A stretch of 64,000 nt of DNA from Ornithodoros turicata. Taxonomy: Eukaryota; Arthropoda; Arachnida; Ixodida; Argasidae. The notes below the pieces were generated by a model, which was not told where the DNA came from, did not search any database, and saw nothing but the letters and a program-made list of their open reading frames with translations. Below are positions 8,976-20,120 of the stretch, in pieces. Numbering within the stretch: the first letter of the stretch is position 1; each line of letters opens with the position of its first letter. Both the position numbers and the translations under genes were made by a program. The stretch is from positions 73,593,807-73,657,806 of the forward strand of contig NC_088204.1 in NCBI RefSeq assembly GCF_037126465.1. The letters are read 5' to 3'.

Positions 8976-11520
8976 TGGCGTGGAGTAAAATGCATCCACT
9001 ATGTAATGGACCACATACGCCGAAGTGTCACAACCCGTTTAATGCATGCACACCATTATACGATCATGAAACACAATAAGAAACAACAAACAAACAGCAA
9101 CAAACAAACAATAAACGTGCCTTCCTATTTCCGAACAATCTAAAGCGCAAACAGAAAAGTTTCATGGGAACAATACACAAAAAGGGCGCTATTAGCTGGA
9201 AATTAATATCGTGCACTCTCTTTTTTATTTTGTTTCATTCACTGCAGTGTTCCATCGGAAATTACAGACAGAGAGAGAAAAAAAGAGAGACAGAGAGAGA
9301 GAGACGGTACAAAACCCGTAATTGATTGTTCGCGTCAGCACCGCCGTTGCTGTAATTGTTCACGCTCTCTCTTCCTTATATACCCCCATCTCCTTTTCCT
9401 CCTCTTTCTATTCCTTTTGCCGCACAGGGTAACATCTGGGACGCGGGTGCTTTGGTATGCGTTTGCTTAGCGCCAACGTTTAACACCCCAGCGTCGTGAA
9501 CGTAGCATTAATGAGAGTACCAGCAACACTGCCAGTAAAAAAAAAAAAAAAGAGAGAGAGAAAGAGAAAGAAACAAGTAGGAAAGGTTGGATCCTTCATT
9601 ATCCTGCAGTTGTCTCCTCGACGAGACTGTGCAAATTTATCTCGTGAAAACCTTTTTACTGTTCCTTTATTATCCGAAGAGAAATATCGCTCTTCTGCGT
9701 TTTGCTCGTTCACGGTACCGGGGCGTCAGAGTCTGTGTCAGAAGCCGATATATCGGAAAAGATTAAGAAGAGAAGGAAAAGCATTTCTTTATTAAGTTGA
9801 TTTTTTTCCCCCTGTTTGCGCGGAGCGGTAGTTGGGATAAAAAAAATTGTTGCGAAATGATGGCCATGGATCGAAAATATTGAGCAGACTTTATCGCCAC
9901 GAATCATTGGTCATCATCAGAGAGGGATAGTGTTTGGAAGTGCTATCGACTACATTTTAATTTATTCTGATCGCAATTGTAAAAAGACGAGGAGCAGTCT
10001 ATGGTTGATTGATTGCTGAGGAAGCAACATCAAGATATTACTCACATTTTGGCACTACTGTCTGATGCGTATGGATGATTCTTTTCGTATCTATAATTAA
10101 TGTGTGACAGATACGATTGTATTCCAATCCATGTAGGGCATAACAAATATTTCAAGTGAAGTAATGAGCAGCCAGGGACAACAGATTATCTGGGACACGC
10201 GAGCAACAAAATAAGCCTTGTCAGAATTTTATCGCTGAAGGACATGGTGAAGCAATCGGCTCCATTTCGTTTGTACACGTATGTAAGCTGCGTTGGAAAA
10301 CTGCGACGCAAAGAGCAAATTATCTCAATGTTCTTTCGCCATGTTGTATGTGCTGTATACGTCAGACATGTACTACGTTTCCGAACATTACCATACAGGA
10401 TATCGCTTACAGCGACATCCTGAACAGGAGCTATTTTAGCATAGTTGCCAACAGTACAGTTACAACGCGTCATGCGGTCGACGTCGATGCAGATAACCAT
10501 AGCGTTTTCTCTCACCGTTGCAAAGTAAAAAAATAAATAGATAAATACGTGTATAAACGAATACATAAATGAGTAAATAAATGAATAAATAAAATGAACT
10601 TCTGCCGTGATCTCGCCCTCGACAAGCAGGTAGATTAACTTCGTTCAGTTGATAGATAACTTGATGCGTCGAGAAAAATAATCGGAACGGGTCTATTGGA
10701 CAGCTGACAGCACCGTGCGCAGCGCCGTCCAGTGGGCGGGTTCCAGTGACTCATCTCGACATATCAAGTTATCTCTACACTGAACGAACTTAGCCCTGTC
10801 ACTGTTAGCCCAAGACTGTTGTCTCGTTCCGTTGACGTTTTCGCGCATCGCATCCGCTTGCAGCGATACGAGAGCGCGCGTTAATCAATTCGCAAGTATA
10901 TGCGAATTTATAACCCAGTATTTATACCACCAGCTCGATGTAATAAGTTTTCTTGATATAACCTGCATTCCCTCCGAAATATCGCATTAATATTCACTGC
11001 ATTATAAATTACGATGTGCGAGCACGTACGTGTAATCAACCATCGTGTTTCTTGCAAGGTATGCGAGCTCGAGGATAATTACATTTCGGTGAGGGGCATA
11101 AACGTGGTTTCACACCAAACTCGATATAAATATTGAAAGTTATGCATTTCCAACGAGGAGAGACGGGTGATTATACAACCCTTAATTGGCACATACTTAA
11201 TTCATGGAAAGGTGCGATATGACGCTGGCTAAACCTTCTCCGTAACATATTCTTAGGAGCCTGACAGGGACAGGGGCCTTGAGAGCCTGACGAGGGATTG
11301 ACAATCTTGCAAGCGGGGGGTGCACCCACGTATTTCTTGGTTCATTCATTACAGAGTTTTAGTGTATCGTATGTTACCGACTTTGCGCACGTAAGGGATA
11401 TAGCGTTGCTGGGCCTGCGCACGCGGAAAAACACAGAGAGTGCGCGCAGAATCACCACGCTATTCCTTGCGTACGCAAAGCCGATAGCGTACGATGCACT
11501 ATTTTTTTTTCTCTCATTCC
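8976..11520. other. No gene recognised
   Basis: Contains a GA-rich microsatellite near 9270-9305 and the 153-bp MITE. The 126-codon minus frame at 10186-10566 matches no family known to me. Confidence 0.5.
10638..10790. mobile_element. 153-bp MITE with TA duplication
   Basis: Ends ACTTCGTTCAGTTGATAGAT and, mirrored, ATCTCTACACTGAACGAACT give imperfect inverted repeats of about 38 bp. TA borders both ends. Confidence 0.65.
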
Positions 11521-11665
11521 GTGTCAGCGCCGCGAAGCAACTGTGGCTACGAGCGGCGTACAGGCGTGGACCGATGGAGACAGGGAGGTTAGTACGCGTC
11601 CTGGGCCAACTTCACTGAGAACTGTGCCGACGACATTCGTCCGGACACCAACACCGGAAGTCAGG
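11521..11665 (-). repeat. SINE 3' fragment
   Basis: Minus-strand 3' half of the family seen complete at 60.0 kb: GTGTCAGCGCCGCGAAGCAA at 11521 is the complement of its terminus, and the GGCACAGTTCTCAGTGAAG segment is recognisable. The tRNA-like head is missing. Confidence 0.55.
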
Positions 11666-11725
11666 TGGTTTAACATTCCCTGTCCGCCCTTCTGCCGGCC
11701 TCTGCACGATTCCTCTGGCTCGGAC

Positions 11726-11953
11726 CAGGGGGCTTAATCGCTTCATCGTCGTTACGGTCGTTGCAAGCTAACGAGTGGCGGGAAATTCAAAAAGGTGGGC
11801 ACGTGACACATTGCGCGTGACGTGTACCACGACCTTCACGTATCGCGCGAAGAGCGCCGTGCACGTGTTTTATCACGTGTCCACCTTTTTCAATTTCCCG
11901 ACACTCGTTAGCTTGTAACGACCGTAACGACGATGAAGCGATTGAGCCCCCTG
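11726..11953. mobile_element. Inverted-repeat element (CAGGGGGCTTAATCGC), copy 1
   Basis: Arms of about 75 bp (CAGGGGGCTTAATCGCTTCA, CGAGTGGCGGGAAATTCAAA) mirror each other around a centre rich in CACGTG and CGCG. A second copy lies at 39778. CAGGG ends recall hAT MITEs, but no 8-bp duplication is visible. Confidence 0.7.
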
Positions 11954-12056
11954 GAGTGAGATGGCGGTCTGACCCGCTCATCCAGCTCGGAGTATCGGGA
12001 AGACCAGACAAAGACGCCATTAGTACTCTGAGGGGTATACTACTGAGAGGTCACTC

Positions 12057-12265
12057 GTGTATATGACTAATCTTTCCCGTCGTTGTTCCCTTGCACTAAA
12101 CATATTCCCACAACCACCTTTTCTTTTCTTTCTTAATTTTATTCTTATTTCATTTATTTTTCTTTCCTCTTTGCGGAATAGCAAGCCGACGTCCCGTTTG
12201 GCTGAACTTTCCCCACTTTTTTTTTCCGTTGGTCTAATAAATACATCCCCCCCCCCCACCTCAGC
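12057..12265 (+). repeat. Retrotransposon 3' UTR fragment
   Basis: T-rich untranslated stretch ending AGCAAGCCGACGTCCCGTTT ...TAATAAATACATCCCCCC. Same module as the minus-strand copy at 14.1 kb and the shorter one at 3.6 kb. Confidence 0.5.
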
Positions 12266-12477
12266 CACCACGATGAATGGGCTCAAAAGCAGCTTGAAAT
12301 GAAATCAGTTTCGCTACTGCATAATCAAGTCGATTAACCTTTACTGATCTGCCGTATAGGTGACTTAGATATGTGATGCCTAGTATTAGTGGGAAACAGA
12401 ATGTCAACACGTTTAACATTCGGCAGGACGAACGCGTGCATCATCAGCATGAAAGCTGGAAGTCACAGAAAAGGTTA

Positions 12478-12549
12478 GCCAGCTGTAGGACTCGAACCCA
12501 CATCTTCTGGATTGCCGGTCCAGGGCTCTACCAATTGAGCTAAGCTAAC
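12478..12549 (-). repeat. tRNA-like sequence, probably the head of another SINE
   Basis: A perfect 72-nt cloverleaf on the minus strand: acceptor GTTAGCT/AGCTGGC with two G-T pairs, D stem GCTC/GAGC, anticodon stem CTGGA/TCCAG, T stem GTGGG/CCTAC. The seven-base anticodon loop CCGGCAA would give anticodon GGC (Ala), but position 33 is C instead of T and the usual Ala G3-U70 pair is reversed. These defects, and a related flanking segment (GGAAGTCACAGAAAAG) repeated at about 12893-12910, make a SINE head more likely than a working tRNA gene. Confidence 0.6.
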
Positions 12550-12651
12550 ACATCTCCCCAGCGACTTCCAAGGGTGCGTCATCTGAAGGGACAAAACCAG
12601 CCACTCTCTCTCACTCATCCTCCTTTCACTCTTACATTTTTCTCACTCATA

Positions 12652-12703
12652 TTGCATGACGAACTAGCACTGGGAACGTTCCCAGTGCTAGTTCGTCATG
12701 CAA
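12652..12703. repeat. Perfect 52-bp palindrome without spacer
   Basis: TTGCATGACGAACTAGCACT..GGGAAC is followed immediately by its exact complement. It lies between CTCACTCAT-like sequences and matches no other repeat here. Confidence 0.9.
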
Positions 12704-13391
12704 GATCAACACCAACACGCCCGGTTTTTCACCTTGATGTCGGTTCTCACTCATACACACATTCATACGACGGGATCGACGCAAGCGGCAACTGTCGAAC
12801 ATGAGAGAACTGATGTTCTGAGGCTGGAACAACATAGAAAGGACAAACACATACAAAGGCTCAAAATGCCTAAGAAATTAACGATGAAAGATGGAAGTCA
12901 CAGAAAAGATTAGCATGTTTGCGGCACGATAAGGATACGGAGGCGGCGGAATCGGATACATTCGCAGGCTCTGATAATGGACCTTTTTCACATAGGATAG
13001 AATCCTAGCGGCTGCTCCAACGAACCACGCTCGGCGCGCGTCAAAACAAATCCACGTGGATAGCACAAATGACCAAAAACCGGTCCGAAGTGGGACCGAC
13101 AAGCTGGCGCCATTCGTGCGGTCTCCCCACTGGCCCGCACTTCTGTCGTTCCCATAGTGCGCCATCTAGTGAGGAAGGAAATAATCCCCTCCGGCGCCTC
13201 AAGGTCGTGCGCATGCGCATGGGCCATTGTGAAAAAAAGATCCAATTTCCCAATGATGCATGTCGCACTTATAGGAGCCATTACGCAGCTCGCCGGCAAG
13301 TGTCTCACTTCTCCGGGCACCTCCGTACCCACCCTCTATCGTCCGGATAGCGAATCTACGGATAAGAGAACCAAGTGCGGGAATGCGTGCA

Positions 13392-13544
13392 TCCAAGCAG
13401 CACAATGTACCGAAAGTCGAGTGCAATAGGGGTGGACGGGTAGGTGGAAGGCCTTGAACAGACTCTTGAAGCTAAAGAACATTGATAAGACACATACCGT
13501 CCACCCCTATTGCACTCGACTTTCAGTACATTGTGCTGCTTGGG
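13392..13544. mobile_element. MITE with 51-bp inverted repeats, copy 2
   Basis: Same element as at 4755, about 97% alike in the arms by eye, loop inverted. The flanking dinucleotide is CA instead of TA on both sides. Confidence 0.85.
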
Positions 13545-14106
13545 CAGTTTCTTATTTCAGCCCCTTCCTCGTTCCCGTAGAACAGGCCGTGGACCTTCCG
13601 ACGTCAACGCCCGTCCCTGATCGATAGTCTGGGGGGCTGACATTCGCTGTTACTTCACTTCCCTCAGCAATAAACACAAACAAGAAAGACCAATGCTTCG
13701 TATACTCCTCCCGCAAGGCGACGTACGAAAAATAAAATAAATATTACATCCTTAAATAAAGTAAATATCAAATTTTCGGCGTTGCTCACTTGATGCTCAC
13801 CTAAAATAATGTAATTCACTCTTAACGAGCCAGTCCCACCCAAGAAAATCTCGCTAATCAGGTCGATGCGCACTGATATCTCAGGGGAAAAGAGACACGG
13901 AGTACCATGATATCCTCTTTTTTTTTTCTCTTCCTGTTCTTCTTTTTTTGCATGTAAATCCACTCCTAATTATCATAGTCTTTGTTTTTCTAGAGGAGCG
14001 AGAACAACACAACAGAACCACTTTATTGCCTCTGTCTTCCTTCTTGCTTCACTCCGACCTGTCATTTCTTCACGCTCATATTAACCTCTTTGCAGTGGAG
14101 TATGGG

Positions 14107-14698
14107 TGGGTGGGGGGGATATATCTATTAGAACAAAGCGAAAAACAGCAGGAAAGGTCAGCCAAACGGGACGTCGGCTTGCAATTCCCAAAATAAAAAA
14201 TAAAAACAAATGAAAGAATAAAAATAAATAAAAAGAGAATAATTCGGAAATATAGGGTATGCTAACAAACGGCGAAAGAAGGATGTGAGATGGATTAAAG
14301 AAAAAAAGATATTAAAATAAAAAGACGAGGTTAATGCGCTGAGGGTGAGAGCGATAATGTGACGGCACATCTTGAGTTCACAGGCCGTGCATGAGAATTG
14401 TGTCGCTGAGGAACGTCAAAACTGCTTTGGTCACAGACCGCTGTGTGGGATGTCGTACTGGGACAAGCAGAGTGGCCAGGGAAAACTCTGTGCACCGCAG
14501 CTCGCAGCTCGAGTATAGACGTCGTCTGAGCGTGGTTCGCGGGATGTCGAGTCTGTGACAGACGAGGAGAAGATGTGGGATATCAGCTTCAACAGCGCAA
14601 GCGGGGCATTTGGGCGAGTGGAGAAGACCCATATTACAGAGGAGCAGAGGTGTCCTGGCTCCTGGTAGGGTCCTGTGGCTACCACGGCGTAACATCCC
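14107..14698 (-). pseudogene. Non-LTR retrotransposon 3' end (RNase H/zinc-knuckle tail plus 3' UTR)
   Basis: Minus-strand frame from 14695 to 14378 keeps CPACAVEADIPHLLLVC, the C-x2-C...H...C knuckle that ends I/R1-like retroelement polyproteins. About 270 bp of untranslated sequence follow, finishing with the AAGCCGACGTCCCGTTTGGC ...CTAATAGATATATCCCCCC segment. That terminal segment recurs alone at 3597 and 12171. The reading frame is cut at 14699 by a SINE. The element is 5'-truncated and dead. Confidence 0.65.
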
Positions 14699-14997
14699 AT
14701 GTCATAATAATAATAATAATTAGGGGTTTACGTCGCGAGACAACTGAGATCATGAGCGACGCCATAGCGGTCGGTCTGTGGATTGCTTTTGCCCACCTGA
14801 GGGTTCTTTAACGTGCGATTAAAGCTCATCACACGGCACCCCGTATTTAACGTCCCTCGCGGAAGACGGCGTGTCTAAGAAACTTGTACCCTGCCACCAA
14901 GTTGCTGGCGTCCTCGGCCGGGTTCGAACCCGCGATCTCGAGATCAGAAGGTGAACACGCTACCGACCGAGCCACCGAGGCCGGTCGATGTCATAAT
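14699..14997 (-). mobile_element. tRNA-derived SINE with 10-bp target duplication
   Basis: On the minus strand a tRNA-like head (about 14985-14912) has A-box-like TGGCTCGGTCGG and a perfect B box GGTTCGAACCC. An unrelated body and an (ATT)n tail at 14706-14720 follow. ATGTCATAAT occurs at both edges (14699-14708 and 14988-14997). It interrupts a non-LTR retroelement tail that lies on the same strand, so it inserted later. Confidence 0.8.
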
Positions 14998-15429
14998 GAC
15001 TTTTCCGTCATTTATTTTTATTGTTGTTGCTGATGCTTCACTTCCGTGTGCCGAGCTCACACTCAACAGTGACCTGCACAGACCGCGAAACCTAACCCGA
15101 CGCAATCTTTCTTCCCTCGAGATCTCGAGCAGCAATTAAAAGCCGGGCTCTCGAGTGCCCCTCGTGGCTGAGGATTACACGACTGCCGTAATTATCGTCG
15201 GTATCGTTAATGCTGAGCAATCACTCGGAAGCGAGCTTGTTTTTTCCGCTAATTAGAGGCCGATTAGTGGTATATACTTTCCGTATACTTCCGATGCTTC
15301 TAATTACCCGGGGGACCTTTGTTATCTTTAATGCTGTAGTGATGCCTCCTTTTTTGGCGATAAAAATCTGTTCTGTTATCCTTTGCATCTTGCGTTATCT
15401 TCAAACATCGGTGAGCCGCACGTTTCCTG

Positions 15430-15845
15430 ACTTTTACAGCTTGCTTTTGTTTGTGCGTCATCCAATTAATCCTGCTGCATTAATCCATCGAATGCGCCTC
15501 GATGTGGCCTTTGCAGCTCAGTGGCGTTACCGCTTGAGACAACTTGGCTCTCCCACCTGCTGCCACTGTGGGGTTCTTGACGATCTGGAGCATATTCTTC
15601 TTCATTGCTCCCACTACCAACCTTCCCGAACTACACTCTCCGAGTCCCTTCGTCAGCTGGACACTCGCCTTTTCTAGGCCAGCAACGCTCTGCGCTCAAA
15701 GGTCTTCTGACATTTCTGGACACCATCGGACTTCGATCGTTATTGTGAAGGGGCTCGTTATTTTATTCCCCACCAGCAATGGTGTGGCGATGAAGCTCCC
15801 CACTCTCCAAAGCCAAAATAAAGTTGTTGTTGCGTCATCCGAGGT
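15430..15845 (+). pseudogene. Non-LTR retrotransposon C-terminal fragment, frameshifted
   Basis: From about 15450 the frame reads LIHRMRLDVAFAAQWRYRLR and then CCHCGVLDDLEHILLHC, the C-x2-C...H...C knuckle after the RNase H region of I-like elements. After LDTRLF a stop is met at 15675; one frame over, SALKGLLTFLDTIGLRSLL continues to a stop at about 15749. The 3' UTR ends AAATAAAGTTGTTGTTG near 15830. Only the last tenth or so of the element is present. Confidence 0.7.
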
Positions 15846-15893
15846 ACAGTTTGGGACACGGTTGTCTAAAATCTCCAGCCCGCGGCCGAGCAG

Positions 15894-16087
15894 TCCTCTA
15901 TCGGCGATGTCGCGCACGAAGGAACTGTACGAATATACTCTCCGAGGGGAGGCCACGCGCCGCCACCTGTCGGTAGGGAGAACCATCGGATACTCGGCGT
16001 CGTCTGCTAGAGAGAGCAGTTGAGCGCGGCCTCCCCTCGGGAAAGATATTGGTAGAGTTCCTTCGTGCGCAATATCGCCGATAGGGG
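15894..16087. repeat. Fold-back repeat of 194 bp
   Basis: Arms CCTCTATCGGCGATGTCGCG..CCGAGGGGAGGCC and their imperfect complement (about 58 bp each) around a short centre. Starts about 65 bp after the retroelement tail at 15.8 kb. Confidence 0.6.
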
Positions 16088-16880
16088 ATCGCTGGAAGCC
16101 AACGTGGCGGTTCTGCTCAATGCGAGAAGCTCTATGTTTTGCGCGTTCGCGGAACCGCCGGCGCTATCCTTTACGTGCGCAAATGCAATAAGGGACGATG
16201 CACTAAAACTGACTAATAATCACCACCTTCATCAGCATCGTCATCACACCATGACGAAATATCGTTTTTTTTTTGTTGTTTTTTTCACTTCTTTTCAGAA
16301 TTCACAACGGAAACTTCACAAAATTTCACTTGATGGAAAATATGTTTCAAGCATCCATAACGGAACGGATTTAGATGTTTCGCTTGCCAGATCCGGAAAT
16401 TTTGTATATCCAGCTCACTTGCAGACATCATACCAGACATGGAAGTGGTCGATCCTCTTTTCATCCCCTTTTCCCTTAACGACAATGCGCGAAGCTCTAG
16501 CCCCATTTCTCTTAACTCGATTACTCTCGAATCCGCCCTTAATTTGTTCTCGCTCTGCTGCACACACAGTTACAACTGCTTTTGTGCCTCAATTCTTACT
16601 ACCTTTCTCGGACATTAAACGAAGTTTAGAAAAAAGAGCCCCGTTTGTTTCGCGTTTTATGACCATATTACACGCGGTACCCCCGGTACCTGCGGCACTT
16701 GAGTGCTAACGCCCAGCATTAATTTTATGTTCTCGACGGAAATGAAACAGGGGGCGCGAAAATGAACGGCTAATTCCGCCATTAAGTAGGCTTAGTTCCA
16801 CTGATGTGCGAAAAAGAAACGAAGACGGGAGTGGAAGATGGAGGATTAACGTTAAAACGTTTCTTCTTTTTTTTTTTCAG
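16088..16880. other. No gene recognised; intron-like before the THAP exon
   Basis: A 214-codon plus frame at 16065-16709 begins inside a fold-back repeat and shows no domain; I treat it as chance. If the THAP-like exon was once real, this could be its upstream intron. Confidence 0.4.
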
Positions 16881-17203
16881 CTTTACGCCAAAGTGGACAC
16901 GTGTGTGCGAAAAGCACATTGACGTCATGCGACATCGTTAGAGCGGACGAATTCCCCGTGACACGGGAAGCTCGGAATGGCACTCCAAGCAAAGAGAATG
17001 TCTCATTGCCTCGCGACAGGCCAAAGCTGCGTCATGGGGCCGTGCCACGAATTTTCGACGGTTGTCCGCAGTATTTGAGCACCCTAAAGCCTAAAAGTCG
17101 TGCAACGGGGAGGCCGCCAGCAGCGAAACCGTCCTCGAAGAGAAAACGGACGAGTAGTGGTGGTGCGAGCTCGGCGCCCCTCATCCACGTTGGAACAGGA
17201 TAA
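16881..17203 (+). pseudogene. THAP-domain-like exon, frameshifted
   Basis: A strong acceptor (long T tract ending CAG at 16880) opens an exon whose first frame reads FTPKWTRVCEKH then stops at 16938. That is the second half of a THAP zinc finger (the C-x2-H pair, here C..H in VCEKH). A shift of frame near 16928 then gives DIVRADEF, followed about 25 residues later by LRHGAVPRIF, matching the AVPTIF box that closes THAP domains. A basic serine-rich linker (about 35 residues) follows to a stop at 17203. THAP domains bind DNA in host regulators and in P-element-type transposases. The first half of the finger (C-x2-4-C) would be on an earlier exon that I do not see. The frameshift points to a dead gene or transposon relic; a sequencing slip is the alternative. 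Confidence 0.5.
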
Positions 17204-17689
17204 CTCGGCGTTCAAGACCGACAGCTAGGCACGTCAGATGAAACAGAAGATGCGTTGCTATTCATAGAAACCCGTTGAAACTTGTCTGCTGTAACACTTG
17301 ACCGCAATGCAGCCAGCAAGAGGCCATAATAAGACACATTCAAGAATTTGTCTTTTCTATGTGGTAGGAAAGTTTAATACGACGTGGAACGGTCAGTACA
17401 TGGGCAGCGCCTCGAGAACAATCTTTACAATCTGTCTTTTCTAGGCTGCAGTGAAACTTGCAACAAGTCACGTCAGACTGATTCACATGTCTGCACAAAA
17501 GCAGTACACTTGACCGACTAAAGCAGAAGATGTGAGGAAAACTGTACACAAAAGAAACTGTACACACTGCACACAAAAGAAACTGTACATACTGCAGAGA
17601 AAGTTGGTACAGGTCCGTGCAACCTGCAAGATGTCACTTGTACCTCACATGTATGTCACACGCCCGGGTGCTAGCAAGAAATGGGCATA

Positions 17690-17835
17690 AATACTTTTTT
17701 TTAGTATTTAAATATAAATACAAAATACTTTGTAGAAATGGGTATTTAAATACTCTTCATAAATACTTTATAATATGAGTATTTAAATACAAAATATAAA
17801 GACAGAGTCATTAAATACTTTAACTACTACCGTAA
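17690..17835. repeat. AAATACTTTAAATAC low-complexity tract
   Basis: Irregular GTATTTAAATAC-type units. The same kind of tract occurs at 21000-21190, 22580-22640, 51610-51740 and 52200-52345. Possibly one diverged repeat family. Confidence 0.55.
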
Positions 17836-17984
17836 ATACTGTGAGGAAGATGTCATCTGGAATTACAGAAATAACGGTGATGATAACAACAAATCAGGAA
17901 CAACAGCATTTAGTTGTTAGATTATCATGTCGATTTTAATATTAGAATTTTCATGTAGTCTGCATTTTTAGGTATCTTCTGTAC

Positions 17985-18382
17985 TCCTTTCCCCTCTCAC
18001 GTTGGGGATGAAGGAAATACGCGTCTGCGAAGATGCGCATAGAACAAAATAAAGAAAAAAATGGCGTTCCTTCACTAATTTCTTGCGGGCGATCTATCGA
18101 GCGGATTTTTGTTCTGAAAATGGCTACGATATCAGGTGACCGAAAGGAACTGATGTTCTCATTGGGAAAACTTTGTCGCTTTTATAATTAACAAGTTAAT
18201 TAATGAAAGTTAATTAAGACATTGCCTTTGGACTTTGCTAATGCCCTCCCAGGGAGTGCCCTTCAGCATATGCTATATTGCAATTGATTTCAAGATTTGA
18301 TTTTGATTTTCAAGATTTCATCTTGGAAAAAGTGTTATATATATTTTTTAAAAATATGTTCACAGTTAGCGTGGACACCCTG
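17985..18382 (+). repeat. One arm of a GGGTGTCCC-type TIR element
   Basis: Matches the right arm of the complete element at 21.2-22.1 kb (AGTGCCCTTCAGCATATGCT, GACACCCTGTA at the end). The left arm is missing. Confidence 0.6.
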
Positions 18383-19240
18383 TATATTGCTGCACACCCG
18401 TGCACGTGCAAAGTAAAACAAAATTCATATACGCTGAACAACCTTATTTGGTTTGTTGTGCCAAAAAACCGTCCAAAACGGCCAGCTCAGCCCACGCGCG
18501 AACGTACGGCTACTATGCGCCAGATGCGATCGTCACCCTTTGCTGCTGATGCGCGCACCGCCGCGCGGCAGCTCGGGTCCCTAGGCTAACTTTCGGGCGG
18601 AGTTTCGTGACCAGAGAGAGTATCAAAAGACCGTGGTAACGCCACACCGCGCTCGTTTTAAATGCACTTAAATTCTTACCAACAGAGAACAACGACACGC
18701 TGCAAAAACGGAGTTCCAGTCTCTGATGCCATGACAGTTCAATACACGCGAGGCCAAAACCGGCAGAAGTGCGCGAAAAATGAGCTCCCAGCGCTCCCGC
18801 TCCGCAGCGGAACCGATCGGAACACGGGCGGCGCGCCGGCGCATAGGTCTATCTGTAACGGAGTATGGAGTAGCCTCGAACGAAGAGCGATTGGACGACA
18901 ATACTATCGAACGAAGGCTACACCGTGTTTTCATTTATCAACTACTCGAAGTCTGCGTGCAGATATTGCAGAACTGGAGTACGTATTTTAAATTAATTGG
19001 TCGTATTGCTACGTTTACTGTTGCTACGTCGTACGTGTGGGCTGGTTGTAATGAAAATATCTAGCGCGACATCTTTGGGTATATTTTTCAAACGAAACAC
19101 TAAACGGAGATCACTCTTGCCACGACACGGACACGAACTCCTTTCGCGAAGGTGCCCTGTGCAGCTGTAAGGGACCCTAATGAAGAGATCGGACGTGTCC
19201 GTATGTCAGGGTTATAAATAAGCTTCGAAGCTTATTTATA

Positions 19241-20120
19241 GAGTCACTAAATAAGCTACGCTTCAGAGTATCGACACTGAGTTCTAAGAGCGAGCATGCG
19301 CCATCTTGTTTCCGCGCTACGCTACCCACGGTCACTGCGCACTTCAGAGCCGTTTATAGAGAGAGTTTGGCCATTAGGAGGAGCCTAACTTAAAGCGCGT
19401 CATGCGACGTCACGACTGAAAGACCTTCCTCGTCGTGCTCCATTGTTATCCAGTCGTCAACCGGTCGCCGACGCCATATTGATGCTGATCGTTGTTTACA
19501 ATCCAAGGAGAGAAGACACGTGCGACTTCTTGCTTCGAAAGCCTTTCGTCCTTGAACTGTTTCAGTTCGACAACAAAGCCCCCCTTATCCCTGGGGCCGG
19601 CGGGTCATAAGCCGGTTATTCCTGTAGATTACATTCAATGCGACCACGAAGCTGCTGACCAGCTGGCGGACAGCATCAGTATGGCGCGGACTAGATGGCT
19701 GATAAGCGGATTCCGCTCGGATTCAGGCTTTTAGGGCGGCGCAACGACGACTCTGACGTCAAAATAAGCTCCTCCCATGAGGCGGCAAACGATCAAAGAA
19801 TGGCCAAACTCTCCCTATAAATGGCTCTGGCGCACTATAGCGCACGATGCCATCTATCGTGCGCGTATGAAATGTTCCTTTCGTTTACAAGCAGCAGTTG
19901 GCGGCCTTGAGCTCACCTTGACATCTTCGGGACGCTCTGGTGGACAATACATGGATTATCCCACAACAATCATACATGCTTCTCTATGCCACAGCGAGGA
20001 TTACGTTAGCCGGCTTTGATCCTCAACTGGGGATCGTACCGGTGCGGAAACAAGATGGCGCTTCTGCTCTCCCTTGGACCTCAGTGTCGATACTCTGAAG
20101 CGAAGCTTATTTAGTCACTC
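19241..20120. mobile_element. 880-bp TIR element with TA duplication, host of a nested element
   Basis: GAGTCACTAAATAAGCTACG ..GTATCGACACTGAG at the left is mirrored at the right (about 75 bp, imperfect). TA borders both ends. A second TIR element lies inside at 19349-19828. Confidence 0.7.
19349..19828. mobile_element. 480-bp TIR element nested in another
   Basis: GAGCCGTTTATAGAGAGAGT..GGCCATT and its mirror (AATGGCCAAACTCTCCCTAT..GGCTC) form inverted repeats of about 29 bp. A run of short unrecognised frames lies between. Confidence 0.6.

Noticed and set aside
12478..12549. Functional tRNA-Ala(GGC) gene
   Set aside because: Cloverleaf is complete, but C at position 33 and the reversed 3-70 pair, plus a repeated flank, favour a SINE head.
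16065..16709. A 214-codon plus frame
   Set aside because: Starts in a fold-back repeat, has low-complexity stretches and no domain.
19561..19840. Possible coding exon in the nested TIR element
   Set aside because: Only frames up to about 80 codons, without start or splice support or a known domain.
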